Of a stretch of 64,000 nt of DNA, positions 11,501 through 24,732 are shown in pieces. The position numbers and the translations under genes are program-made. Source of the stretch: Pithys albifrons albifrons. Taxonomy: Eukaryota; Chordata; Aves; Passeriformes; Thamnophilidae. Below the pieces are notes generated by a model that saw nothing but the letters and a program-made list of their open reading frames with translations, was not told the origin of the DNA and ran no database searches. Numbering within the stretch: the stretch's first letter is position 1; each line of letters starts with the position of its first letter. The stretch spans positions 26,972,066 to 27,036,065 of the forward strand of contig NC_092467.1 in the NCBI RefSeq assembly GCF_047495875.1. Direction: 5' to 3'.

Positions 11501-14500
11501 GAGAGCACGCAATAGCTCTGGGTCTGCTCTCTGCAGCTGTACTTTGACATGGCAGCAGTCAGAGGAAATTAATAATCACAACAGATAAAAGCAGTTAAGA
11601 AATCAAAGATGAAAAGAGGTTGGTAGAGAAGGGAAAATGGCTTTTCCTGAAGTAAATAGCACATTAAGCAGATTGGTTTGGGTGGTTCGTTTGCCTTTTT
11701 TTCCATCTTGAGGAGGGAGCATGATATTTGTTGACTAGAAAAGCAGATTCTGGAAGAATGGTATGCCTAGAAAGACGGGCCCAATCCTGGACATTCATTA
11801 AGATGTCTTGGACATGACTGCATGTTTCACTCAGTGCTGGGATGTATCCCTACTGTCTCGTAGTCCCTTGGACCTGCTTGCATCTGCTCTATGGGTTGCT
11901 CCTGCACTAGTCAGCTGAGGGATCTCAGCCCTGAGTAGTGTCTGTGTGCAGGTAGGAGGAACATCCAGAAATGTCCACCAGGCAGTGCACTGCAGCTTGT
12001 CTTGCCAGATGTGTGATACAAATGTGTGCTACAGATGAAGGAGCAAGAAGCAACAAATACTGTATATTTGTAGCGTAACTCCATGTCATGCTGGGCACTT
12101 TCCAGGCCATCAAATAATTTACACTGGCTATGAATAATGTCAGGAAACTTTATTCTTTCACATGGTGTGTGAAGCCCCTCTTTCCCCAGTAAGTCAGTCC
12201 TGTGATATCTAAACAGGACTTACCTTAATAGGACAGCCAAATTTGCCACTTCACCAGTGGGACCTTAGGAGGAAGAGAGGTTGCCACTTCATATTTGCTG
12301 CAACTGGCAGTGTGACTCAAGAGGTGAAAAACTTTCTTTTCAGCCCAGATACCTTCCTCTGGCAACACTGAAGACAGAAACTGATGCCAGATTTCCCTTC
12401 TCTTGTCCTCTGCTGGTGTGTGGGGGAAGATATTAAGGTCAGCCCCAGGCTCTGTGTGCTGTGACAGCGTAGGTTGTTCCCTTTTACACAGATGGTCTGG
12501 CTAATGAGAGTACATTGCTGAACAGAGTTCTGAATCAGGGTTATTAACACCCAGAACTAACTACCCTTTATGGAACCACGTAGTTAGATCATCTGTAATA
12601 CTAGGATGCTCTGTGTATTACAGACACACTTTGGATCTGTGTGCCTCTCACTGTATCTAACCAGTCTTATGCTGCAAACATTTGACTGACAGGATCCCAG
12701 TCCTATACTTGAGATATATTACTGGAGATTACAGCTGGAGCCATGCAGCCTATTGTCTGTTTTTCCATCCACTTTTTCAAGGGTGAAATGGTCTACTTAG
12801 AAACTGAAATGCCAGAGTTTTGCCCTCTGTGCCCCAGCCCTGAGCTTAAAAGGAGCACCTGGACCAGGGGTGTGGTGGATCCATCAGGGCACTCAAGTCT
12901 GGGAGCACACCTGGCAGTGGCCAGGTCTTCCTCCTTGCTTGACTCCCTGAATCTCATGCTGTTCCCTGCAGGTCACTCTACCGGAAACCTGTTTGGAGTT
13001 TTGCCAGGTTATGTTGCTTTCCGTAGTGTTGAACAACACATTTGGGATCCTGTAGTGGTATGGGAATGTCATCAGCTGATGAGCTTTTTCTCTCTCCTTC
13101 CTGGTATCCTCTCTGCCCTGATGCTCAGCAGATGCCCTTTCACAGAGTGGGGAGGCTGAGCTTGGGGACAGGATGGGAGAGTGCTGAGGAGCAAATTTGG
13201 TACACCACAGCATCTGGCCTCTTCATCTTAATCTGAATCTTACAAAAGCAGTCTCTTGTGTAGAAATTGTGAGTTATTTTTTCTGGATTCTTAAGTAGCT
13301 GAATAAAGTAAAGCCTCCATTAAGGTTGATTGCAGTGTTTTTAACATTATTTCAGTCTGGGTCTTGTGGAAGCATTTGGAGCAAGATTTTACTGTATACA
13401 CTTACATGTTTTTTCCTCAACATTCATTTTTAGTATCTGGTCTTATTTTGGTTTGTGTAGTTGATGAGACTGTATCTGTGAGATGGTTTTTTCCTTCCTT
13501 CATTACTTAAAAGCTTATGAAATGTGCAACAGCATTTCGTTTTGACAGGTGGTTTTTTTTAATAAATTACTGTTACGATCTTAATGATACAGAAGGAAAG
13601 GTTGGCTCTGCTTTCCACATGGAACAGCAAGTGATGAAATTCAGGGAGTTCATTACTAGAGGAAATCCTGTATCTGTCAGCAACATGTGCAGAGCTGCAG
13701 TTTTTATCATGACAGTGTTCATAGCCTGGTGCTGTGGGCACAGGCCATGTGCAGGGGAGGCCTTTGATGGTGATGACTGGAGTCTTGAACTATTAAGGCC
13801 TGACTGATGCCAATGGAAGGAGTAAACAAAACGTTTTGGTTTGTAAACTAATCTAAGTTGCTGAGGAGTGTTCTAGTAGGAGTTTCCTAAGCATCAGTCC
13901 TGGTGCTTAAATGGCAGTCAAGAAGCGACAAAGGCAGGAGTAGATAAAACCGTATCATCCTCCAGCCTGGGACAGTCTCCCAACCAGCTGAAGAGGGTGG
14001 CTTCCTGAACAGATGACAGCACCTAAATAATTGGCCTCATTCTCACTGTTCAGTCTTCCTCTTACCAGTGAGGTCAGTGGGAGTAATTGGTTAATAGTTT
14101 CATTGTGACTTAAATTTAAATAGCCCCATTAACCCAGAGGGTCACAAGCTGAAATTTCCACTACCAAACCACAGAATTTTATGGTGTGCACCTTATACTG
14201 TCCTGATATTTTGTTGGAAAGCAGAAGATTCTGAAAAGAGGCTGCAGAAAGAAACAGTACAGACACACTGTAGGGATTTTTGCAGTTTGTTGCCAGCAGC
14301 TGAAATTTTCTTGGTAAAATGTTCCACGGCATCATTGATTCCTGATTTTCCTTTACCCACAGAAGTAGGACCTCTACCACAGCAGAAGAAAATCTAATCC
14401 TTTCTAACACCTTTATAAAAAAGGAAATACATAATTTTTTGATTACTAAGTATATGTTTGTTATCTGTGTTTTCCGGAAACATTTGAAGCGATTTTTAAA

Positions 14501-17500
14501 ATTTTTTTTACTTGATAAATGTTCCTGTAGACATTGGGGCTATGGAAAATGTTAAAAATAGAGGGCTGTTCTGTTTATTGGGTGAGTTTCAAGTTCCTTC
14601 ATTGTATGATGTCAGAAGAACAATTAAGTTTTATCTGAGCAGAGCAGGGTGTCCCTAGATGCAGGTTACAGCGCATCCAGTGATACTATTAAAAGAAAGA
14701 TCATTTGTTGTTACATTGGGGAATCCTTATAAAACATCAGGAAAACTGCCTGGAAGAATATAAATGTGCTTGAGCAATGGAGTGAACTATTCTTCAACTG
14801 CATGGTGGTGGTCTGTAGCTGGATGGGTTTTGACTGTAGCTGTGTTGATGTACTTGTTGCTTTTCCCAACAATCATAAATTGGACATACAAAAGGTGTTT
14901 TTTTTCTTAAGCCTTAGCTGTTTGGAGGTCCAGAATTAAAGCTTCTGTTATTAAAGTGACAGCATCTGTTTTAGAGGTCATGAAATAAACCTTGCTGGGT
15001 TTTTTCTTTGGATAGGTTGCCTGCATGCTTCACAATGTTAGGCTTTTTCCTTGTACAGACCAATGTAGTCTTGCAGGACTTGCTTTTTGTAGCTGTTCCA
15101 GGTGCACTGAGTGTTGGCATTGTGTCTGAGGCTGTAATCTGTTTCTGGATGGTCTGAAACTTGTCTTGCCTGAATTGCTACTACTCACTTAAGTCCTTTT
15201 GCTCAGGAACAGCTGTGCTGTTACCCCAAGATTACCCTGTGATGTTAAGAGACCCCAGGGTGGCCGAAGTTGGGAGAAAAGTGCATCTAGGTGGGTATTA
15301 GCTGGAAGCCACGTGTCTTCATCACCTGGTAAACCATGGTGAGGTTGGTCTGACCAAAGGTGGACTTTCTGCTTGAGGGGGGCTCCCCTGGATATTACTG
15401 GAGATCTCCTTAGTGCGTAGCCAGTGAAGTCAAGACCATAATTTATCTTCTCAGAGCTTTGTAGAGCAGCACAGAGGGACTGTGCCTTGGGAATGGCCAT
15501 TTACCTTAACTGTCTGTCCGAGGGGGTTTGGAGAGACTTGCTCCCCAGCAGATGTGTAACCTTAGGGGTGGTAGACTCATCCACTGGAAGAGCCCATCCT
15601 CTCACATACTGCTTTTCTCCATGGGCTGGAAAAAACAAAAGCAGCCTGTCTGTTGCCTCACCTTCCTGGTGAGTTAAAAGTCAGTCTGAAGTAGGGAGGA
15701 AAGCATCACTTGTGCAGTGGAAGAGGTGGTTGAGTGCAGAAGTGAAGTCACTCTTGAGTGCCAACCTGCCAGCTTCTCCAGCTGGGCTGTACAGATCCCT
15801 TCAAGCCCAAGCACCAAAGAGGTATTGCTTAGTAATTGCAACCAAAGTTACTTATTAAGAAGCTTAGCCTTCAAAACAATTTTTATATCTACTAGCATTT
15901 TAGATTTTTTTTCATAAAGTACTAAAAATACCCTTTGTTCATCTGCCCTACTTTAAAGGAAGCTAAAAATCATCGGCTAAGGTATGTCTGACACTTTACA
16001 AATAGGAGTTTAGAAAGAACTATAAATGCATATGAAGATCTGTGCAAATTGGGTAGGAAAAACCTTAGTGTTTCCTGACCAGAGTCCTCCTGATCCCAAG
16101 ACATGAGCCTCATGAACTGCAGAGAGCAGGAAGAGGAGCCACAGATAACTCTTTTTTGCTTGCTTTTCTTTAGCCCCTTCCTGTTTGTGTGACAGTGTTG
16201 GCAGTTCAGTGTCAGCATTGGTCCTTAAATACTGCATCAGCTCTGGGGTTTATTCCTCTTATCCTTTCTTTATTTTGCCTTTGTTTTATTGTTTTAAAAT
16301 GGTCGTTTCTGTAACCTCAGCTATACACTAAAGACTTAGGTGAGCCATGTTTGTAAGGGAGCTGTTTATCACTGAGTTTTGGGTACCTTGTTCAGGCAAC
16401 TTACTTAATCCTTATTTCTCAAGGGGTAAAATAAGATAGATGTACACAGAAAGCTTCTTGTAAGTTTTGGCACATAAACACACAGGTGTAAGCTTGGTTT
16501 ATGTACTAAAATAATTTTGAACTTCTTTCAAGCATCCTTGGTTTGGGGATAGGTTGCATGAAAGGGTTGACCCAGATGTGATTGTGAGATTTATTTATTT
16601 TTATGTATGAAATTGTAATACTTACATTCTGCCTACTGTTAATAAAATACTCTATGTAAGTACCAGCTGTTCTAACAAGAGGTATTTGGGACAGTTCATT
16701 GCTCTTGATACTTTTCATTGTCTCTCTTCTCTTTTGTATCTTCCCTGGTTCTGCATTTGTCTTCCTGTGTAATTGCAAGTTGCAGGAGACATAACCCTTT
16801 TGCACGCTGCTCACAGGTCTCCTTTGATTCCTCCTGTACCTCTTTTCTGATCCAACCACCTTGCACTCTTCCCCAGATCTCTTTCTGATCAGTGTCTGAA
16901 AGCTTGGAAACATCAGCACATTAATCCCCTTTCAGGTTTTTATCTTTTTTCTTGTTATTGATATTATTTGGCCTGAGTGCAAGGTGTATTGCACACTGTA
17001 TTACAGATGGGTTTAAAGCAAATCCATCAACTGTTCTAAAATTAGGCAATGCTGCTTGAAAGACCCTGTTCACATTTTTTATGAGGGTTTTTGTGCTTAT
17101 ACATAGGCACATTAAAAATGGCTGAACTCATGTAAATCTCCCTGCTAAGGCTGGAGTTCTTCAGTGTCTAGGTCCTTTCATTATTTACAAGTAAATACAT
17201 TTTAAAAATGCAGTCATAAATCTTTGAGAACATCTTCATTTGTGCTCAGTTGAAACTTTGCTAACTGTATTATACAAAATAGACAGCAATGTTGAAATGT
17301 TTTAACTCTCCCTGTAGGTAGGATTGAATCCTGCTTGTAGTGATAGGAAAGCAAGCTGTAGGATTTAGGATGTCTGATGCCAAACACAAGTCTTAATATC
17401 TCTGAATTTAAAAGGAAAAAATTAACATCAGGGAACTGAAAGCAGTGAAATCTATTCCTTAGCCAAAAGTAAAAGAACTGGGAAAGGGGCAAAAGGATTA

Positions 17501-18298
17501 CTGGTATTAGTGCTATGTTAACATGTTTACCTACAATAAATGCTGCCTTTTGCTTTTCAGTCTTGCAGCACTGACAGTGGGTTCTTTAAAATATATTGAG
17601 AAATGGCCAGGCAAGATGTACTGCGACTGAGTGGATGCTCTGTGTTGCAAAGCATTAGTTAGGAGTTGGGAGAGGAGTGTGGAGCCAAGGACATGCTGGG
17701 AAGGTGCTGAATCATCTTCTCCAAATCCTCCTTGCACTGTGGCAGAGATGCTGGCCCACTTCCCTGGTTGGCCTGTACCCTCACAGTCTCAGGGGACCTT
17801 TGTTGAGGTTATTCACTGGCACCCATGCACACCTAAATCTGTGTGGATGCCCAGCGTTCAGTTCTGAAAGTGAGGATGTGGTTCCTATCACTAAGACTTC
17901 TCTGGCCATCAGAGCTATTTACATCTACTCATTTTGTTACCTCTGTGCTCTGACATGCCCTGGAGAGTTTTATTCCAGTCTCCCAGCATTCAAACATAAG
18001 TATCCACAGTGGGATTTGCAAATACACACATCTTCTGAAAATTGGCATGTGATACTTAGAGCAGCTATGCAGCATCCAAATTACACATCTCATAAGGCAT
18101 GGAAAAGAAAGTGGGCAAGCAACATTAAATAGCATATTTGTGCAAAAGCAGCTGAAGTGTGATTTCTGTGGGAACTGTGACTACTTGCCTAAGCTTTGTG
18201 CATCTAAATTCCTCATTTAGGGTTGTAAGTATATAGGAGGGGTTTCTGTCTTGTTTTGCATCTAATGTCTAGCTCTTTAAGGAGCTAGATCTCTACTG

Positions 18299-18324
18299 GT
18301 TTTTTTGTTTGTTTTGTTTGTTTC
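18299..18324. repeat. T-rich simple repeat (TTTG)n
   Basis: A run of T with regularly spaced single G (tttgtttgttttgtttg). It may be a reversed A-rich tail of an old retroposed copy, but no element body was recognised beside it. Confidence 0.7.
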
Positions 18325-18587
18325 TGGCCACAGATCAAAAAGGTGATAGTTTTTTCAGGTAGGTCTGTGGCACGTTTCATCTCCTCAGCATCACGAGGAA
18401 TCTCATTGCACCACACAGTACGTTGCAGCAGCAGCAGAGCTTGGACAGCTGGTCGGTGGGTTCCACAGCAGGGGCAGAACAGGAGGCAGAGACATTCCTA
18501 CATTTCTGAGAGGATCATCAAATAAAAGTTTCAAGCCATGTCAGTCATCTTTCACCTACTGTTTTCTCAGAAATGGTATGCTAGTTC

Positions 18588-18610
18588 TTTTTTTTTTTGT
18601 TTTGTTTTGT
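18588..18610. repeat. T-rich simple repeat (TTTTG)n
   Basis: A poly-T run that passes into ttttgttttgt. It is about 265 nt from a similar T-rich run of the same orientation; no target-site duplication was seen. Confidence 0.7.
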
Positions 18611-21600
18611 GGCCAGTGTTCAGTTATCATGACTTACCTATTTTGCAGTGAAACATTAAAAATTTGACTTTTGCTCAAATATATGAATTGACTAACCTTT
18701 AAGAGCAGTTGCCTGAAGAACATTCTTGGTGTCATGTAACGTTACAATTTCAATCACCAACTCCTGCTTGATTTCCACAAGGCAGTTGGTTCTAGGGTGT
18801 TTTATTTTGCTTGGTTATATTTTAAATCACTCAGTAGCTAAACAAATTAAGTCATATGTATATATACACTTGACTGTAAACTGTTCAAGAGTGAAAAGAG
18901 TCTTACTGTATAGATAAATAACTTGCATAGCCATTGTCTTTCCCTCCACCTCCCAGAGTCCATTCCACCTCCTCCAGGCATATGCAGCAAAGGGCAGTCT
19001 GCTTAATTGGGCTGGGTTTTGGTTTTTAGTTCTCTGTTCTGAACTCTGGCTTTGGGTTGAGTGCCATGAACAGCTCAGCCCTGGCTTTTCCACCTGAGTT
19101 TGTGACTTTCAACATCACCAAATTGCATGTTTAACTCTTCAGTTTCTTGTGATTTCATGGACGGTTTTAAAATAGTTTTTCTTCTATGTTGATTTGTGAG
19201 GGGTTTGCACCCCTTCATGTTCCCATTTTTGCTGTTGCTCTTTTTTAGTTAGTCCTGCAGTGAATTTGCATGGGGTCATAGGTGGTGAAGGATATCTTAA
19301 ATTATTATGAGATCTACTGATGAAAAGACTGTCAGCTCAGTGCTGTTAAAGATAGTGTTAATGTGGTATCTTGAACCAAAGGCTGTTTCTGCAGAGGTTC
19401 TTGAATTACAGCATAAGACAAACCTGGGTGCTTGCATTGTGTAATGTCCTTTCTCAGCCTGTTATCTTTATTAAATCATTTTCTACTTGAGATCCATCTC
19501 TTGCTCTAACATGCATCTCTTTGGTCCCTCATCCACCTGTACCCTCCCATCTATCTAACAACAAAATACTTTTGATCAGAATTAAATATTAACTTTATGA
19601 TAGGAATGTCTTTTGAAAAGAGTAACACTATTCTAGGGGTAAATGTTTAGTCCTCCAGAAGAGTAGAAAATGAGGTGATGGAAAATGCCAGGTTGTAGTT
19701 CGCAGGCAGCAGCATTTAAATGGTTTGCTATAATCATATTAGGGTAGAATTAAATTGAATTCTTTATTTTGTACTGCTGTGAGATAGGACTGTTACTGAT
19801 GATTTTCCCCTCCCTCTTGCTTTGATGATTACTGTGAAAACTCAAGCAGCAAAAATTACAGGAGTTCTGCAGCAGTGCACTGAGAAAGTGGTGTGAGGAG
19901 GTCTGAGCTGGAGTGTTGTGTCCTTGCACATGAGAGCTCTGGTGCTTCCCTAATAGACTGAAAATGAGACCACTGCTGCTTTATAAGAGGTCTGTTCCAG
20001 CCACATTGCTCTACAGCTTGGCAGATGGTGGCATGTGAATGGTTTCATATTGATTGGATGGATTTGCCTCAGGGTAGAAGTATGGGTCCTTAAAGATGCA
20101 CTTCTAGATTCCTTTTTTTTTCTCTTTTGATTTGAAAAAAAACCTCCCAACAACAAAAATGTGTATTTATAAAACATTTCTTTTTACATCAGAGGAATGT
20201 GTGGTAATCAAAGCAGTGAAGTTACCTGGAAATAAGTCCTTAAACAGATAATCACAAAGACCAAAAAGCCAAGAATACTTATTTACTAAATGATTACGTT
20301 TTTACATTAGAAGAAAGTGACACTTTTAATTAGTGTTCAAGGCATATGGTGAATGAGAAAATAAGCTTATTTCATGCAAACAGAAATCAATGCAAATAAC
20401 CTTTCTTGTATAAAAAGGGATGACTTGAAACTCAATACATATTCAAGAAGGTTAAGTCATTACTGCATCACTTTAATATTAGTTAAAGGCCAGCAAAGAA
20501 AATCACTACTCTGCATATACTTACCCAACATGGATTGCTATAAATGAAAGAAATAGGTAATGGTACTTTGTAGGTAGTAAAGCCCTCATCCATCTAATGC
20601 ATTCATTTTTTAACCTCAATAAATGACCTTTTGGGTTCTGCTTTAGCACAGGTAGTTGCCAGAGATGCTTTTTTTCTCCAGTGATTCATCCCAGCTGGTA
20701 AAGACTTTTTGTGGTGCTCTTTGTTTATTGTTTCTCACACCTCTGCTTTGTGCTTTCAGTCTTATAAATGTTGTTTGTAAATCCTTCGGTATGAAATGAC
20801 TTTTCAAATGTGTTTGTACAGCATTTAACAGGAAGATCCCAACTCATTGAAGCCTCTGGGTGTTGCTGTAGAGTGTTGAGTGAATTCGAATTTTTTATAG
20901 TAATGGAAGTATTTCTTGAGGTATTTGACCTTAAAGTGGGGAAAAAATAACTAGCTTGCAGACATGGTGGAATAGGGACAGTTGGATACCTTAGGAGACT
21001 TATTTGCTGTTGAAAACTGAATCCTTTCTATGTATTTTGGTTTTGTGATCTCATGTGTGCAACAGTGGTTTCATAAATTAATGTAAGCCAAAATAAGTCA
21101 TAGCAGTATCTTTTCAAGTTGTCTTCAGTTTGCTTGAAAGTATAGTTCATATTTTCTAACAAACTGTACCCTTGTGTGAATTATTTACATCCTGAATTTT
21201 GTGTTTCCGTGGAAGAACAGTCATACTGAACTTAATGCTGATCTTGTTTCTTCTGCAGTACAGACCACTTCTATGGGTGTGCTTTCCCTTTTAATTGCAC
21301 TTTGTTCCCAGAACTGATTGAATTTTATCATTTAGTTCATTTTTGCTGAATGAAAAACTCCTGTATAAATTTTAAGGTCCCTTTAAAAAAAAAATCTGTG
21401 TTAAAAGTTGTGTTGTTAGGGTGTTGTGTGTGGGCTCGCTTCTGGGGAGGAAAGGGCATAAAACAGTGACAATAATTTTTTCCTCCTGCTCGATAAGTGT
21501 AGGGGGAATTTACACTGTATATCACAACCAGCAGCTATTCCAAGAAAAATCTTTAAGATGGTTACTTGAATCTGTGTACACTGCCCACCTGGTGGTTATG

Positions 21601-22049
21601 GAGTGAACTGTTACTTTAAAGAATAGTTTAAACAACAGCCATGTTTGGGGCAGGCTAATCTTGCAAAGAGAGCAGTACATATAACAGGAGTCTACAGTGT
21701 GATAAGGGGAAAATTCAGCTCACTGACTAGATGTTTTAATGTGCGAACTCTAGGGAAATAACATATTGACTATTCTGTTGTGCGCAAGAAAATTGAAGAA
21801 CCCTTTGCAGACAGAGGGCTTGCAAAGGATTCTTTCTGTTTCTCTTAACCAAAATCTGTGGCAAGATGTTTGAAATCAGCAGGACGCTTAATGCTGCTTT
21901 GTTAAATAATGAGGTAATATTTTGTCACTTTTTCTGGGCAGCATCTGATTTTTTCTCCTTTTTCATATTTGTGAAGGATTCAGTTTAATCTTATGAAAGT
22001 GAATAATTTTTTTTTAAAAAAATGTCTTAATTTATTATTTTTTTTCCTT

Positions 22050-22345
22050 CTGATGCTTTTGGAGAATTGGGTTGTCTTTTATTTGCGGTTTCAATCGGCT
22101 GCTGTTGCCTAGGACATTATGCCACGTAAGGCTTCTAAACTGCACAGAGTAGGTAGTTATTAACGCTGAATTGGCTTCTGGTATAGTCCATCTGGGCTCT
22201 GTATGAGAGAGCTTGCTAGCGGCTACTGATGCTAAGATACCCGCAACCTTTGGGATGTATGCGTGGTGGAGAGGGGCTCAGTGATATGAGATCACTTCTT
22301 TTAAGGGAAACTGTCATTAATGAGTCAAGAAACTGCTCATTTATG
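22050..22345 (+). other. ELAVL4: candidate extra leader exon of ELAVL4, ending ATG|GTAAGG
   Basis: The sequence ends in ctcatttATG followed by GTAAGG, a strong donor at 22346. Both recognised ELAVL4 leaders also end in ATG directly before the donor, so splicing here to exon 2 would give M-IISTMEPQ from the terminal ATG. An in-frame look upstream finds no earlier Met in that frame. Mammalian ELAVL4 is known to have several first exons spread over tens of kb, so a leader here would fit. Nothing else proves transcription: no clear TATA box or CpG island lies at its start, and the left boundary given is arbitrary. ATG|GTAAG also arises by chance in a region this size. Confidence 0.25.
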
Positions 22346-24275
22346 GTAAGGAGAGGGAGGGGGGGCTGGGAAACAACCCTGTGATTTCATTTTGATATTG
22401 GATTAGCTGTTTAAGACAAGTTTCTTTTTGTGGGGATGGAAGATTGCACTAAAAATATGCTTTGCTCAGGGGCTTGCTGGCTGATGCTGGAGAGACTGTG
22501 TAGAGAATCTGATGCTTTACAAATGTCACCACCGTGATGCGGTGGTCAGTCCCTTACCCTGAAAGATAAATGGTACTATTGGAAACACGAGAATAAGGTT
22601 GACTTTTTCAACAATAGGATTCTGCCTTTGTCTTTACAGAGAGAGGCCTCTGAGGATGTTGGAGCATTTGTTTTAGTGTTTCTCGGAAAGGCTGTGTGTG
22701 TGGGGTGCTTTGTGGGGAAGTGGTCAGTGTGCAGAGTACCTGGATTTATAGACGGATAAGATAGCTAATTTTTTAGAGGAGCGGCGTGCGATTATTGTTT
22801 CAGAAAAATGGCTGAATCTTTTGATATGCATAACGAATTCATAGTAACAAAGTGGGCTGAAGTTGAAAAGACTTAAAAATAATTTCTGGATGCCTTCTTC
22901 GGTGTTATTAACCCCTGAAGAGACCTTAAGTAAAAATTTTGCATTGCAAATCTAACTTTAATATTTGATGTATGTTTGCACAAGAATGTATGATATTATA
23001 CTTACTAGCTGTGTAGCATTTTGATGCCTGTGTGTTCAGTCTATAGGTCATCTAAATTTGAGTTAGGAAATGTATCTTACAGGCTAGTTTAATCCATACT
23101 AGTTTTTGCTAAGCTACAAATGTGCTCAGGAAGATGCGTGGTGAGAGAAATCCTCTGCAGCCTTTCACATTGTTCATGTTTTAATTGAATTCAGTGCTCA
23201 TTCCACAAATAGATCGTGTGATGTTTTTTAAATGTGATTTTTTGCATTGCTTGGTCTGTGTATAGCTAGATTTTATGAGCTTTACTATATTTCATATGTT
23301 TTATTGGTGTGTTTAGTAGTCTGTGTGTGTTTGAGCGTGTCTATGGCTTAAAGAAATTTAAAATGTACTGAATGTCAGTTCAGAGCTTAGCAGTTTGGAG
23401 GGTATTTTTGTACATGAAACTTGTATAATGACGATTATTTTATTACATATTTTGAAAACGATTTTGGTGATTTGTAGTCAGGTTGCCTTTTTCTAAGAAA
23501 GAGCTAAGTGAGCTTATAATGTGGCCCATCCCAGCTTTCTTAGTTTTCAGTTCTTATGTTTAAAAATGCTTACAATGATACTGAATTTTTGACAAAAACC
23601 CCCATGTTTAGTTGCTGAAATGAGTGTGGATGGTAAAATGAAGTGATCCTGCATATATGTTAATAGCTGGATAATCAGTTGTTTTAGTTGAGATAAACGT
23701 AAATTGAAGGTTTGTTGCAATTACAGAGTGCCATGCCTTGTTACTTTGGGTTGAAACATGCTTTAGGAAAATAACTCTTTGGTAAGAGAAAGAAATGAGT
23801 GCTTCCTAACTTGGGAGTTTTATTAAAAACTTGCTGTGGTCAGAAGCGGGTAAAATACTGCTCTTTGGAAGTGAAGTTTTGTTAGTTTGTCAGTGGCAGC
23901 AAGCGGAGGATTAATGAGTGTGCATTGTTAAGTGAAGCACGTTTCTCTAAGGCTGGAAAAAAAAGAGATTCTTTTAAATGCCAAAAGTTTGCAGTCGTTT
24001 TATTTCCTATAGAACTAAAGAATAATGAAGTGAGGTGGCAAAATAATTCTGAAATACTACTGTTGTTCGTGGGGAGCGCCCTGATGCATAGTCTGCTGTG
24101 CCTTAGACAGTGTCAAGTGGCAGCAAAATTAAATACACTCCTTTAAAAATTCGTAATTTTAAAAACTTCACCGTGCGGAAGGAAGCAGAGATGGGTTGAT
24201 TATTAAAATCAATAGTACCTGAAAATAAATGCAGCTTTAAATGCACGTCAAAGTGCTTTTGTTGTGCCTTTAAGC
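22346..24275. other. non-coding DNA upstream of the main ELAVL4 promoter
   Basis: AT-rich sequence with no recognised exon. It contains a hairpin at 22528-22546 (ACCACCG and CGGTGGT arms, 5-nt loop) and a 22-codon ORF in strong start context at 22808-22876 that may be chance. Its position 5' of a developmentally controlled neuronal gene makes it likely enhancer territory, but that is inference. Confidence 0.5.
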
Positions 24276-24288
24276 CTAGAGGCAGATC

Positions 24289-24298
24289 ATTAAATATG
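24289..24298 (-). promoter_or_regulatory. candidate POU-factor site CATATTTAAT
   Basis: The - strand reads CAT-ATT-TAAT, which matches the bipartite CAT-n3-TAAT pattern known for POU3F2 (BRN2)-type neural factors. It lies about 400 nt upstream of the CCAAT box of the ELAVL4 promoter. The match is short and its use is unproven. Confidence 0.25.
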
Positions 24299-24447
24299 CA
24301 TTTCTCCGGAAAGCAACTGTCGAAAAAGATAAGGTGGTTAAAATACGCTGGACCTGGGAGCGGGGTGCGCAGGAGGTAAGGAGATGTAGGCACTGGAGCA
24401 TGGCCGAGGTACGGCACCAGGGGTGAGGAGCGGGGGAATAGCACACA

Positions 24448-24478
24448 CCAAAAAAAAATAAAAAAAATAAAATAAAAT
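24448..24478. repeat. A-rich simple repeat
   Basis: Poly-A interrupted by single T (aaaaaataaaaaaaataaaataaaata). No recognised retroelement body precedes it. Confidence 0.8.
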
Positions 24479-24613
24479 ACGGGGCTGCGTGTTGTTTCTT
24501 CAACCGGGCCTTAATTACTAGACACAAGCAGCAGTTCAGAAATCTGGTCTCTGTTGTTGTAGAGGTCACCGCATCATTAACATTGTCAATCTGGCAGCGG
24601 CTAATTTCAATAG

Positions 24614-24732
24614 CACCTGATGTCGCAACGCCCCCCCCCACGCCCCCCCCTTGCTCCGCGCGGGCCAATCAGCGCTCGGCGCCGCTGACAGATGGTCCCA
24701 TAAATGGCGGTAAAGGGGCGCCGGCGGCCGCC
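24614..24732 (+). promoter_or_regulatory. ELAVL4: main ELAVL4 promoter (leader 1c)
   Basis: This is the left part of a compact CpG island (about 24630-24850) just upstream of the recognised 1c leader. In order, the sequence shows an E-box CACCTG at 24614-24619, C-tracts, an NF-Y-type CCAATCAGC at 24665, TGACAG (TALE homeodomain word) at 24686-24691, the E-box CAGATG at 24689-24694, and CCATAAATGG at 24698-24707. The last is a perfect CC(A/T)6GG (CArG/SRF) box whose core CATAAAT could also act as a TATA box, placing the start near 24730. Neural bHLH factors favour CAGATG-type E-boxes, and neurogenin control of HuD has been reported in mouse (from memory). The start site is inferred. Confidence 0.7.
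24631..24650. promoter_or_regulatory. C-tract at promoter edge
   Basis: Nine C, then ACG, then eight C, ending 14 nt before the CCAAT box. On the - strand this gives long G-runs. Such runs bind Sp/KLF-like proteins or form unusual structures and are typical of vertebrate CpG promoters. Confidence 0.45.

Larger units (their letters stand above)
5593..22049. other. intergenic DNA, no gene recognised
   Basis: About 16.5 kb of AT-rich sequence without a supported exon. Open frames are short (up to about 150 codons), fall on both strands, and resemble no family I know. It contains small T-rich simple repeats near 18.3 and 18.6 kb. Near 9.6-9.9 kb a - strand segment weakly suggests a very old LINE (a GKGPDNID-like word), not strong enough to call. 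Conserved enhancers may be present but cannot be recognised from one sequence. Confidence 0.6.

Noticed and set aside
16395..16440. MIR-like stretch (caacttacttaatcc ... ggggtaaaataag)
   Set aside because: Similarity is loose and cannot be scored by eye.
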